Under the pieces are notes generated by a model. That model was not told the DNA's origin. It ran no database searches and saw only the letters and a program-made list of their open reading frames with translations. A DNA stretch of 64,000 nt from the NCBI GenBank assembly GCA_039029395.1, contig JBCCGG010000011.1:60439-124438 (forward strand), written 5' to 3'. Positions within the stretch are counted from its first letter, which is position 1, and the number at the start of each line of letters is the position of its first letter. Below are positions 34,510 through 42,925 of the stretch, piece after piece. Made by a program: the position numbers and the translations under genes. The DNA comes from JBCCGG01 sp039029395. GTDB lineage: Bacteria; Pseudomonadota; Alphaproteobacteria; Kiloniellales; JAKSDN01.

Positions 34510-35493
34510 TCATCCCTCACTTCCAACTTGCGGGCCGAATCTGGCCTGATCTTCGGGGATTGAATTCCCTTTGCCAAGAGCTAACGCACTTTGCCGGCTT
34601 TCGGCCATGATCCAGTCCCGAAAGCCTCCGACTCCGTGATCATTTGCCCAACGCTCGGGGGTGACCAGATAGTAGGCCTCCTCGGGAATGACCCTATCCT
34701 GGGTCAACTGCACCAGTTCACCGCGGGCCAGCTCGGCCTCGAGTAGACGCCGCCAACCGAGCGTGATGCCGCGCTTTTCGCGCACCGCCTGAATCGCGAT
34801 GGCATAGCTGTTGAAGCGCGGCCCGGGCAGGGTGCGCGGCTGGACGGCGCCGCAGCGCTCGAACCAACCGCGCCAGCTGAACCAGGACGGATAGACCGCA
34901 TCCAGGTGCAAGAGCGGATAGGCCAGCAGGTCGGCGGCGGTCCGTGGCGGCTGGCCGCCGGCAATCAGGTCCGGGTGGCCGACCGCGATGACCTCCTCGC
35001 CGAACAGGCGCTCGCTGCGCGCCCCGGGCGCCGCGCCCCGGCCGTAGATGACCGCGACCTGGACCTCGGGCGCCAGCCAATCTGCCTGGCTGTCACTGGT
35101 CATGAGGCGCAGCTGAAGCGCCGGATGGGCAGTGTGAAAACGCGCCAAGCGGGGCATCAGCCAAAAGGTCGAGAAGGCGACCGAGGTGGCGACCGAGAGC
35201 TGACGCCCGCCCTGGGGCGCGCGCAGGGTCTCGACGGCGCTGGCAATGTGGCCAAGACCCATGGCAACCGCGCCGTAGAGCTGCTCGCCGGCCTCGGTCA
35301 GACGGATCTGGCGGCGTTCCCGAGAGAACACCTGGCGGCCCAAAAAGTCCTCGAGAATCTTGATTTGGCGGCTGGTCGCCGCTTGGCTGATGCCCAGGTC
35401 GCCGGCCGCCTGGGTGAAGCTAAGGCGGCTGGCGACCGCTTCAAAGGCGATCAGCGAGCCCGGCGGCGGTAGTAGGCTGCGATAACGACTCAT
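34510..35493 (-). CDS. LysR-family regulator (GcvA-like)
   Basis: 327-residue LysR regulator: a winged HTH (about 8-66, LSFTQAAGDLGISQAATSRQI) and a periplasmic-binding-like effector domain (about 92-300). The C-terminal part resembles GcvA-type regulators. It is divergent from Rieske gene R4 with 122 bp between starts, the standard arrangement for a LysR activator of the neighbouring gene. Confidence 0.88.
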   Translation of the reverse strand: MSRYRSLLPPPGSLIAFEAVASRLSFTQAAGDLGISQAATSRQIKILEDFLGRQVFSRERRQIRLTEAGEQLYGAVAMGLGHIASAVETLRAPQGGRQLSVATSVAFSTFWLMPRLARFHTAHPALQLRLMTSDSQADWLAPEVQVAVIYGRGAAPGARSERLFGEEVIAVGHPDLIAGGQPPRTAADLLAYPLLHLDAVYPSWFSWRGWFERCGAVQPRTLPGPRFNSYAIAIQAVREKRGITLGWRRLLEAELARGELVQLTQDRVIPEEAYYLVTPERWANDHGVGGFRDWIMAESRQSALALGKGNSIPEDQARFGPQVGSEG

Positions 35494-35615
35494 ACGCTTA
35501 GCTTATAATATGATAGGTATTTTTGTCATTATTTTCCGCACTAACATACGCTATGTGAATAACTCAAGATATTCGGCACCGCGCCGGCACGCGGCTAGAG
35601 AAGGAAGCGCTCGCC

Positions 35616-36800
35616 ATGAACATCGCCACGCCACACAGCCAAGCCAGCATCGAGCGCGTGCGCGCGCCAATCGCCGAGGCCGCCGGCCTGCCCAACCAAG
35701 CCTATACCTCCGAAGCCTTCGCCCAGACCGAGCGGGATCAGGTTTTGGCACGCGGCTGGACCTGCATCGGCGCGGCCGCGCAAGTGCCGCAACCCGGTGA
35801 CATCAAGCCGGTCACCCTGCTCGGCCTGCCCTTGCTCTTGGTGCGCGACCAGGCCGGCGAGGTTCGGGTGTTTCACAACGTTTGCAGCCACCGGGGCATG
35901 GAGCTGGTCGGCGAGCCAGGCAACGTGCGCGCCATGATCCGCTGCCCCTATCACTCCTGGTCCTATGGCCTGGACGGCAAGCTGATCGCGACCCCCTTTA
36001 TCGGTGGACCGGGCAAGAACGACTGTCCGGGCTTCCAGCGGGCGCGCCATGGCCTGAAAGCGGTGCGCACGGCCATTTGGTTCGACACGGTGTTTGTCAA
36101 TCTGTCGGGCGATGCGCCAGATTTCACCCAGCAGATCGCCCCCCTGGCCGAGCGCTGGGGCGCCTTCGATCCCAGTGTGCTGCGGCACGGCGGCGCCGAT
36201 TCCCGCTTCGAGATCGAGCTGGACTGCAACTGGAAGCTAGCGGTCGAGAACTATTGCGAGGCCTATCATCTGCCCTGGATTCACCCGAGCCTGAACAGCT
36301 ACTCGCGCCTTGAGGATCATTACAATATCGAGATGGAAGATAGCTTTGCCGGTCAAGGCAGCCTGGTCTATCGGCCCCAGCTGAGCGAGGACGGCCGCAC
36401 GTTCCCGCAGTTCCCCAGCCTGCCGGCGGAGTGGGACGGCACGGCCGAGTACATCGCGCTCTTTCCGAATGTGCTGTTCGGCATCCACGGCGACCACTTC
36501 TTCAGCGTCACCCTGATCCCGGTCGATGCCGGGCACACACGGGAGCTGTTCGAGATCTACTACACGGATGAAACGGCACTGGACGACCACCACTGGGACC
36601 TGCGCCAATCCAATACTCGCTTGTGGCAGACCATCTTCGAGGAAGACCGGGGCGTGGTCGAGGGTATGCAGCGCGGGCGCCATTCGACCGCCTTTAAGGG
36701 CGGCGTCTTCTCACCTGCCATGGACGGCCCGACACATTGCTTCCACAAGTGGGTCGCCGGGCGCCTGCTGGCGGGATCCCAGGGATTGGACGGGACCTAA
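35616..36800 (+). CDS. Rieske oxygenase, alpha subunit, betaine-demethylase type (R4)
   Basis: 394 residues, ATG at 35616 with AAGGAAG upstream. Rieske ligands are Cys90/His92 and Cys110/His113. The iron site is ENYCEAYHLPWIH with Glu215, His218 and His223. The N-terminus (RVRAPIAEAAGLPNQAYTSE) closely matches R2 (RVRRPIEEAAGLPNIAYTSE), so R2 and R4 are the closest pair among the four. LysR control is likely. No reductase partner is adjacent. Confidence 0.87.
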   Translation: MNIATPHSQASIERVRAPIAEAAGLPNQAYTSEAFAQTERDQVLARGWTCIGAAAQVPQPGDIKPVTLLGLPLLLVRDQAGEVRVFHNVCSHRGMELVGEPGNVRAMIRCPYHSWSYGLDGKLIATPFIGGPGKNDCPGFQRARHGLKAVRTAIWFDTVFVNLSGDAPDFTQQIAPLAERWGAFDPSVLRHGGADSRFEIELDCNWKLAVENYCEAYHLPWIHPSLNSYSRLEDHYNIEMEDSFAGQGSLVYRPQLSEDGRTFPQFPSLPAEWDGTAEYIALFPNVLFGIHGDHFFSVTLIPVDAGHTRELFEIYYTDETALDDHHWDLRQSNTRLWQTIFEEDRGVVEGMQRGRHSTAFKGGVFSPAMDGPTHCFHKWVAGRLLAGSQGLDGT

Positions 36801-36903
36801 CTCGCAGCGCGGCGAAGGGCCGTTCCTTCAGAAAATTTCCATTGATTCTTGGTAGCTAGGGCCGCTGAATTGGCGCGCCCAGAACTACCTTGGACGATGG
36901 CAA

Positions 36904-38523
36904 ATGACACCCGGTCGAGCTCCTGCGCCCGGCTTCACCTTGACGCTGAACAGCGCGTTGCCCAAGCTCGCGTGGCTGGCCCGCGTGAACCACGGCCCAG
37001 CGCCGACCGCCGTGGTCTGGCACGGCACCGCGGTGGAGTGCTTGGATGGCGCCTTTGTCGAAGGTATTTGGGACGGCCCTTACGAGCAGGGTCGTTTCGA
37101 TGAGAGCGCGAACTTTTTCGGCAGCGGCGCCAGGGTCGTCGGCGACGGTCTGACTTTCGTCTCGAGCGCCGCCATGGTGGATTGCCTTTGGTACAAGGGC
37201 GACCAGGACACCACCTGGGTCTCGAACTCCCTGCCCTTGCTGTTGAGCGCGACCGGTGACCGCCTGTCGCCTGGCTATCGGGGCTACCACACCTTTCAAG
37301 ACTCCCTGCTGGCAGGCTTCCGGCGCTGCGAAAAAGACTTGGTGACCGAGCGTGGCGGCGTCAGCCGGGTGGTCGTCGGCAACCTGGAGATCGACCGCGC
37401 CGGTGCGCGGGTGGTCGACAAGCCCCTGCCGCCCAACTTCGCGACTTACCAAGATTACGTTGACTACCTGGTGGCGGCCTATGGGCGCCTGCGCGCGAAC
37501 ATAGGCGACCCGGCGCGGCGCACCGCGCTTGAGCTCTTTTCAACCCAATCGCGCGGCTACGAGACCACGGCGGTCAACGCGATTGCCGCGGGCGGCGGTA
37601 TCGACCAGGTCTTCACATGCCCCGACGCACGGGACAAGGCCTCCTACCTGGGCCGCGAGCGCGCCGGCCAACCGAGCGATGACGGCAGCGAGATCTGCCA
37701 GCGCCTCGGCCTGCCTTGCACCAAGATCGACCGGCTGTCGTTCCTCAAGGGCTTTCCCGAGGAGACGCTGTTCTTCGCCGGCTACTACAGAGGCATGGAC
37801 GTCAACCTGCGGGAGATCGGACAGCATGTCTCTTCGGTGGCGGTGATGATCACCGGCGCGGCCGGCGACATGTGGGAGTCGATCGCGCTCGACAAGGAAG
37901 TGTTTCACGAGAAGACCGGCTCCTTCGGCACCACCGACCTGACGCTCCACGGCATCGGCGAGTATCGGCTGCATGCCGGTCTGATCCAGTTGCCGGTGCC
38001 GATGATCGCCGGTCGCCGGCGCGACGACATTCACCACATCACCCGCCTGGGTGAGATGGATCCCTTTCGCATGGGCGGCCACTACGACCGGCCCGTGGCC
38101 CGGCGCATCGCCGAGGAGCGTGGCGTCGAGCGGGAGATGTTCGGTCAGCAGAAGATGAACGTGACGATCGCCTTTCCCAAGCCGGCCATGCCCTTTTCGC
38201 CTGAACTCAGGGCCGCCTACCTGGATTACCTGGCAGAAGAGAAGGTATTGCCGCGGTGGAAGCAGGCCTTTTTGCCGCTGATCTATCGGCTCAACGAAGT
38301 GCTGCACTACCGATCGCCCAAGCGTTACGTCGCGGCCTTCTACGGGCTCTACTACGCTCAGAGGATTCTGCGAAAGCTGACTGGGCGCACCCCACCGTTC
38401 GGCATCCTTTGGGCGAACCTCTCGGGCTCAATCTTCTGCTTTTCGGTCAATCGCGTGGCGCAGGAAAATTACGATCAGGTGCTTGCGGCGCTCCCGGAGC
38501 CGAGCGACACCTTGTCAGGATAG
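36904..38523 (+). CDS. Asparagine-synthetase-like protein A with altered PP-loop
   Basis: 539-residue protein I do not recognise beyond a likely PP-loop (asparagine synthetase C-terminal) fold. SRGYETTAV near residue 213 lies where SGGxDSxxx is expected, with the second Gly replaced by Arg, Asp by Glu and Ser by Thr. The N-terminal about 180 residues lack the N-terminal Cys of a glutaminase, though SNSLPLLLSATGD resembles the amidotransferase-like fold of lasso-peptide cyclases. Its 3' end overlaps the convergent ATP-grasp gene by 49 bp. It probably works with the ATP-grasp proteins and protein B. Confidence 0.6.
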   Translation: MTPGRAPAPGFTLTLNSALPKLAWLARVNHGPAPTAVVWHGTAVECLDGAFVEGIWDGPYEQGRFDESANFFGSGARVVGDGLTFVSSAAMVDCLWYKGDQDTTWVSNSLPLLLSATGDRLSPGYRGYHTFQDSLLAGFRRCEKDLVTERGGVSRVVVGNLEIDRAGARVVDKPLPPNFATYQDYVDYLVAAYGRLRANIGDPARRTALELFSTQSRGYETTAVNAIAAGGGIDQVFTCPDARDKASYLGRERAGQPSDDGSEICQRLGLPCTKIDRLSFLKGFPEETLFFAGYYRGMDVNLREIGQHVSSVAVMITGAAGDMWESIALDKEVFHEKTGSFGTTDLTLHGIGEYRLHAGLIQLPVPMIAGRRRDDIHHITRLGEMDPFRMGGHYDRPVARRIAEERGVEREMFGQQKMNVTIAFPKPAMPFSPELRAAYLDYLAEEKVLPRWKQAFLPLIYRLNEVLHYRSPKRYVAAFYGLYYAQRILRKLTGRTPPFGILWANLSGSIFCFSVNRVAQENYDQVLAALPEPSDTLSG

Positions 38524-39698
38524 CCGCGGCGCCAGGCCTGCCCGAGGCCCAATCCAATATAGCGGTAGTGCTGTGGCCGGGTCAGCATGTCGCACCATTC
38601 CGTGGCAAGCAGGCCCTGGTCCCGGCCCATCTGGTGAAGGCTTGCCGTGTACCACCAGTTGCCCTCGATGAGCACCGGGCCCTGGGCGCTCAGGCCGATA
38701 TCCCAACCAAGCGTTTGATGGAACGAGCAGCGCTGTTGCGCCAGTCGTGCCAACTCGAGCACACGCGGCCAATTGGGCAGAGTGACACCGGTCAGTCTTT
38801 GGCCGCTGTCCGGGTGATTGTCACGGGGCTGCACCAATCCGTCCTCGATCGGAAGAGGCTGCCTGCAAACGCCGGTCGCAAGGTCGAGCGGCACGATGAA
38901 TCCGCCGCCTGAAAAATTGTCTGTCGCGGAGTGCGCGCGACCCATCCTGAGCACGGCGTCCAGAACCTTGGCCTCACCGTTCTCGAAGCGGGTGATGACC
39001 CGCACGGTGTTCAGAACGTTTGGAACCACCGCGGCCAGATCCGGATGGGGTTCTAGGCGATCCTGGACGATCAGATAGGTGCCCTTGTTGGTCCAAGATT
39101 CGACATGCGCCCAAATCTCCTCAATGCCGACCTCCTCGCCGCTTGGCATCTTCGCCCAGGCATCTCGACCGCCAATTCGTTTGCCCAAGCTCATCGCTCC
39201 CTTGCCGGCTTGGGCATCGGACGGCTTTAAGAAGAGATTCTCTCGGGAGGGGTCGGCGAACCAGCGCGCGACCTCGTCTCTCGTATGCAGGCAGGTCAGG
39301 TTATCGACCTGGGCGTGACGGCCCAAGGCACAAAGGATCTCGGGCGTGGGCAACCTTGTTCCCTCGAAACAGCGCGTAAAGAGAACCTTGTCGTCCAAGA
39401 CCGACTGGTAACCTTGGCCGTTGAGCAGCGTGAACAGCGGCTTCGTGCCATAGCTGCCGAGAAAGCTCTGCTTTTTGATCCATGAAAGGTCCGATCGAAA
39501 GAGCCCGTAGACGTAATAGTCCTTCGCATGAAGCCCGTTCGACAGGAGAAGCCGACTTTGCTCGAAGATGCGCCGGGCCAACGGGCCATAGGGTGAGCCC
39601 TTGAACCTGCGGTGATAGGCGATGTCCTCGAGAATCTTCCCCAACGCCAGGCGATATCTCTCTAGCTCTTGAAATCCCTTGTAGGCTGTTATGATCAT
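38475..39698 (-). CDS. ATP-grasp protein 1 (sugar-transfer-associated type)
   Basis: 407-residue ATP-grasp enzyme resembling the sugar-transfer-associated ATP-grasp family. An N-terminal helical segment (LLLSNGLHAKDYYVYGLF) precedes the ATP-binding core: LFLKPSDAQAGKGAMSL near residue 155, YLIVQDRLEPHPDL near 210, and the metal-binding VLIEGNWW near 347. Such enzymes usually form amide or ester bonds through an acyl phosphate. It is a close paralogue of the next gene upstream, 33 bp from it, in one operon. The acceptor is unknown. Confidence 0.8.
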   Translation of the reverse strand: MIITAYKGFQELERYRLALGKILEDIAYHRRFKGSPYGPLARRIFEQSRLLLSNGLHAKDYYVYGLFRSDLSWIKKQSFLGSYGTKPLFTLLNGQGYQSVLDDKVLFTRCFEGTRLPTPEILCALGRHAQVDNLTCLHTRDEVARWFADPSRENLFLKPSDAQAGKGAMSLGKRIGGRDAWAKMPSGEEVGIEEIWAHVESWTNKGTYLIVQDRLEPHPDLAAVVPNVLNTVRVITRFENGEAKVLDAVLRMGRAHSATDNFSGGGFIVPLDLATGVCRQPLPIEDGLVQPRDNHPDSGQRLTGVTLPNWPRVLELARLAQQRCSFHQTLGWDIGLSAQGPVLIEGNWWYTASLHQMGRDQGLLATEWCDMLTRPQHYRYIGLGLGQAWRRGYPDKVSLGSGSAAST

Positions 39699-39731
39699 CT
39701 CTCGGGATCCACTTTGCGATCGGCTCTTCCT

Positions 39732-40919
39732 CTACCGGCTCTGACGTCTCCAAGCCTGGAGCAATCCCAGGCCAACCCGTTTATAGCCTCGGTTCCGATT
39801 CAACTCGCGAACCCAGTTGGTCATAATCAGTCCCCGATCCTTGCCGATTTGGTTGAGCGCCGGATCGGGACACCAGTTTCCTTCAATCAACACCGGCCCC
39901 TCCGTGGTTACACCAATGTCCCACGCCAAGGTCCGATGGAAGGAGCAGGCCTCCGCCGCGCGACGGGCGATGTCGAGAATGTCCTGCCATTGGGGAATCT
40001 CGAGTCCGGTCACGCGAACGCCAGATCCCGGGTGATGGTCTTCTCGCCGGACCAAGCCATCGACAATCCAAACGGGCTGCTGACAAACACCGCTCGCTTG
40101 GTCGAGCGGGACCACGATGCCGCCGCGTCCGAAGGGATTGTCGGCCGGATAGTCTCCCTTGCCCATCTTCAGGACGGCGTCGATCACCTTGACGTCATCT
40201 TGCTCCAGCCAGGTAACGACACGCACCGTGTGCAGAATGTTGGGGACGATCGCGGCCAAATCAGGGTGCGGCTCGACGCGGTCCTGCGCGATCAAATAGG
40301 TCCCTTTCGAGGTCCACTCCTGGGCGTGGGCCCAGATCGAGTCCAATCCGATATCGCTTCCATTTGGCAGTCGATCCCAAACCGCCTCGCCGTTTATTCG
40401 AGTCCCAAGGCTAATGGCGCCTTTGGCATTTTGAGAATCGACCGGTTTGATGAAGATGTTCTGAACGCCGTCTTGGCCAAACCAGTCGCGAACCTGCGCC
40501 TCATCGCGCAGGCAGGGAATGGTTTGAAGCTTGGCGTGCTTGCCGAGTGCGCAACGAATCGGGAGTACGGGCAATCCGCTGGCCATCATATGCCGGGTGA
40601 AAAGGACTTTGTCGTCAAAGACCGACCAATAGTCGCGCTCATTGAGCCGCGCGAAGAGAGATTTCAAACCATAGTTGCCAATAAAGCTCTGCTTTTGCGA
40701 CCACGATAGGTCTTTGCGGTAAAGCTCGTAGAGATAGTAATTCTTGGCGTGAATGCCGTTTGAGAAGAGCAGGCGGGCCTGCTCGGCCACGCGCAGCGGC
40801 AAGGCCGGAAAGCCCGGACCCCCGTAACGTCGATGATGAGGCAAATCCTCGATAACCTTGCTCAACGCCGCTAGATAATGCTCCAGCTCTTGGAGGGCAC
40901 GATAGGCATATCTGATCAT
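39732..40919 (-). CDS. ATP-grasp protein 2 (sugar-transfer-associated type)
   Basis: 395 residues from the ATG at 40919; a longer in-frame reading from 40955 is less likely because the paralogue also begins close to this Met (MIRYAYRALQELEHY against MIITAYKGFQELERY). Core motifs match protein 1: FIKPVDSQNAKGAISL, YLIAQDRVEPHPDLAA and VLIEGNWCPD. First gene of the two-gene operon, divergent from asparagine-synthetase-like gene B. The two paralogues may act on consecutive substrates or as a heterodimer. Confidence 0.8.
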   Translation of the reverse strand: MIRYAYRALQELEHYLAALSKVIEDLPHHRRYGGPGFPALPLRVAEQARLLFSNGIHAKNYYLYELYRKDLSWSQKQSFIGNYGLKSLFARLNERDYWSVFDDKVLFTRHMMASGLPVLPIRCALGKHAKLQTIPCLRDEAQVRDWFGQDGVQNIFIKPVDSQNAKGAISLGTRINGEAVWDRLPNGSDIGLDSIWAHAQEWTSKGTYLIAQDRVEPHPDLAAIVPNILHTVRVVTWLEQDDVKVIDAVLKMGKGDYPADNPFGRGGIVVPLDQASGVCQQPVWIVDGLVRREDHHPGSGVRVTGLEIPQWQDILDIARRAAEACSFHRTLAWDIGVTTEGPVLIEGNWCPDPALNQIGKDRGLIMTNWVRELNRNRGYKRVGLGLLQAWRRQSR

Positions 40920-41089
40920 CGGGCAGGTTCCGCCAATGGAGGTGAGCCAGCGCAATATAAAGCACAGCGGACCGCCAAACGTCGAACCCCTTTTCGAAAC
41001 CCAATGACCGCTTTGGGACGGCTATCCGAAACAACAAACATCAGAAGAATTTAGCCCTCGTTAATCAAAGGCGTGCAATGGATTTTTGA

Positions 41090-41108
41090 GGCCGCTAGTC
41101 TCGCGGCC
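41090..41108. other. Short hairpin in divergent promoter region
   Basis: GGCCGC and GCGGCC flank a 7-nt loop, preceded by TTTTTGA, about 60 bp before gene B. It may be an operator or a stray hairpin. The 248-bp region between the two divergent starts is moderately AT-rich and must hold both promoters. Confidence 0.3.
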
Positions 41109-41167
41109 CATGCCCCGCGCAACCCTCACGGTCGAGCATTCCCGGTGACATTTCCTAGGCCCGCGAC

Positions 41168-42925
41168 ATGACCCTTTTGGCAGGTGCTTTGGCACTGGGC
41201 GAGCCCGAGGCCGTACACCTCAAGGCTGCGGAGCTGGCCCGACACACAGCCCGGCCCCACGGGCTCGAGGCCCAGCTGCTCCACCGACAGGCGGGCGTCA
41301 GCCTCTTTCACATCGCGCAGGAGGAGTCGGCGCCCTTGCGCCTGCCGATTGGCGGCGGCGGCGAGGCTTGGGTGGTCGGCGACGTGGCCGGCGCCGACAC
41401 GGCCCTGCGGGACAAGGTGATTCAGGAGAATCAGGGTCGCCGGCCGCTCGAATTCGAGATTCCCGGCCGCTGGGTCGCCGTAGCGCTCGACCCTGGCGGC
41501 GGCATGCGCCTAATCACCGACAGCTTTGGCAGCTTGTGGGTCTATCTCGCGGTCACCCCTGAAGGCCTGTTCTTTTCGAGCGACTTTGGCGCGCTCGCGA
41601 GACTTTTCGGTAACGCTCTGACAATCGACGCCGAAGCGCTCCTGTTCGAGCTTTCGGTGGGCTTTCTGCCGGGCGAGCGCACGCTTTTCAACGAGATCTC
41701 GATCGCCCCGCCAGGCACCGTTCTCGCGCTCGACCACGCGGGAATTACGGAAACCGAGCGCCGCCGCCCAACCTACGGCGATGACAATGTCGGCCTCAGC
41801 CAAGAGCAAAAGTTTCGCCGCCTGGATGAGATCTTCGAGGCAATCTTCGCGGGCGCCGTGAAGCCGGGTTTTAGCCAAGACATGGTGCTGTCCCTCTCGG
41901 CCGGCTTCGATTCGCGTTTCTGCCTCGCCTACTTCGAGAAGTGTGGAATCAAGGCCGACTTCTGCACCTTCGGCCATCCGGACAGCAACGAGGTCGAACG
42001 CGCTCAACGACTGGCTGCCCTGGTCGACCAGGAGAGCGAGGTTTTTCATTTCCAACAGAGCGATTGGGCGAGCTGGCGCCTCACGGCCCAGCAACTCGGC
42101 ATGCTGGGCACGGTGCAGTGGTCGGGTTGGGCCGAGGCCTGGTTCGATGTCCTGCGCCGCCATGGCCGCCGCGTCGCGATCGGCTACCTGGGCGACCATT
42201 TGACCGGCAAGAAGCTGGCCTTCGACGGAACCGCCGACTGGCTGTCGGCTTGGGCGGCCAGCAAGATGGACGGCGAGATCGCCCATCCGCGCCCGGGCCT
42301 GGGGCTGCTGCGGCCCGAGGCGCGCGCCCTGGTTGCCGGCGGCTTCGGCGATCTGCTCCGCGAACAGCTCGATCAGGCGGACTGCGCCCTGCCCCATCAT
42401 GGCGCCCTGCACCTCAACCTGCACGGCCGGCAAAGGCGCCGGGTCGCGGCCCAACCCAATTTGATCTCCCGACATCTGACGCCGGTGGTGCCGCTCTTCG
42501 ACGACGCGCTCATGACCTTCTTCATGAATCTTGAACAGAGCGACCTGGAGGGTCAGCGGCTATACCGGGCCTACGGCGAGGACCGCTTTGCCCGGCTCTT
42601 TCCCAAGGACGAACGGCGCAAGCCTTCGCTCGGCACCCGAGTGCTCCGCAAGGGCCTGCGCCTCTCCCAAGGCCTGATGGGTGGCCGGGGCGACAAGGCG
42701 CGGCCAATCGTGATCGACCGAGACCGCATGATCCAACCCAACCGGGACAACATCGTGGCGCTTGCCCGGAAGCTGACCCCGCGACTGGATGAGGTGTTCG
42801 ACATGGAGGTCTTCTGCCGCGGCGTCGCGGATTACGGCGGGCCGGGCGGCCTATCTTCGTCGACCGTCTTGGCCATGGCGAGCCTCCTGCACCTGGTGGA
42901 TCTCGCGGAATCTCCCGAAGACTAG
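41168..42925 (+). CDS. Asparagine-synthetase-like protein B (cyclase-like)
   Basis: 585 residues with asparagine-synthetase architecture. The N-terminal amidotransferase-like domain (about 1-190) begins MTLLAG, lacking the nucleophilic Cys2, so it cannot use glutamine. The C-terminal PP-loop is intact: SLSAGFDSRF near residue 243. Loss of Cys2 with an intact PP-loop is the pattern of beta-lactam synthetases and lasso-peptide cyclases, which adenylate a carboxylate for an internal or external amine. No precursor peptide or lasso protease is seen nearby. Its stop overlaps the convergent FAD oxidase gene by 4 bp. Confidence 0.78.
   Translation: MTLLAGALALGEPEAVHLKAAELARHTARPHGLEAQLLHRQAGVSLFHIAQEESAPLRLPIGGGGEAWVVGDVAGADTALRDKVIQENQGRRPLEFEIPGRWVAVALDPGGGMRLITDSFGSLWVYLAVTPEGLFFSSDFGALARLFGNALTIDAEALLFELSVGFLPGERTLFNEISIAPPGTVLALDHAGITETERRRPTYGDDNVGLSQEQKFRRLDEIFEAIFAGAVKPGFSQDMVLSLSAGFDSRFCLAYFEKCGIKADFCTFGHPDSNEVERAQRLAALVDQESEVFHFQQSDWASWRLTAQQLGMLGTVQWSGWAEAWFDVLRRHGRRVAIGYLGDHLTGKKLAFDGTADWLSAWAASKMDGEIAHPRPGLGLLRPEARALVAGGFGDLLREQLDQADCALPHHGALHLNLHGRQRRRVAAQPNLISRHLTPVVPLFDDALMTFFMNLEQSDLEGQRLYRAYGEDRFARLFPKDERRKPSLGTRVLRKGLRLSQGLMGGRGDKARPIVIDRDRMIQPNRDNIVALARKLTPRLDEVFDMEVFCRGVADYGGPGGLSSSTVLAMASLLHLVDLAESPED

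Noticed and set aside
41168..42925. Lasso-peptide cyclase reading of protein B
   Set aside because: The Cys-less N-domain and PP-loop fit, but no precursor peptide, RRE or transglutaminase-like protease lies nearby, so only the looser cyclase-like label is kept.
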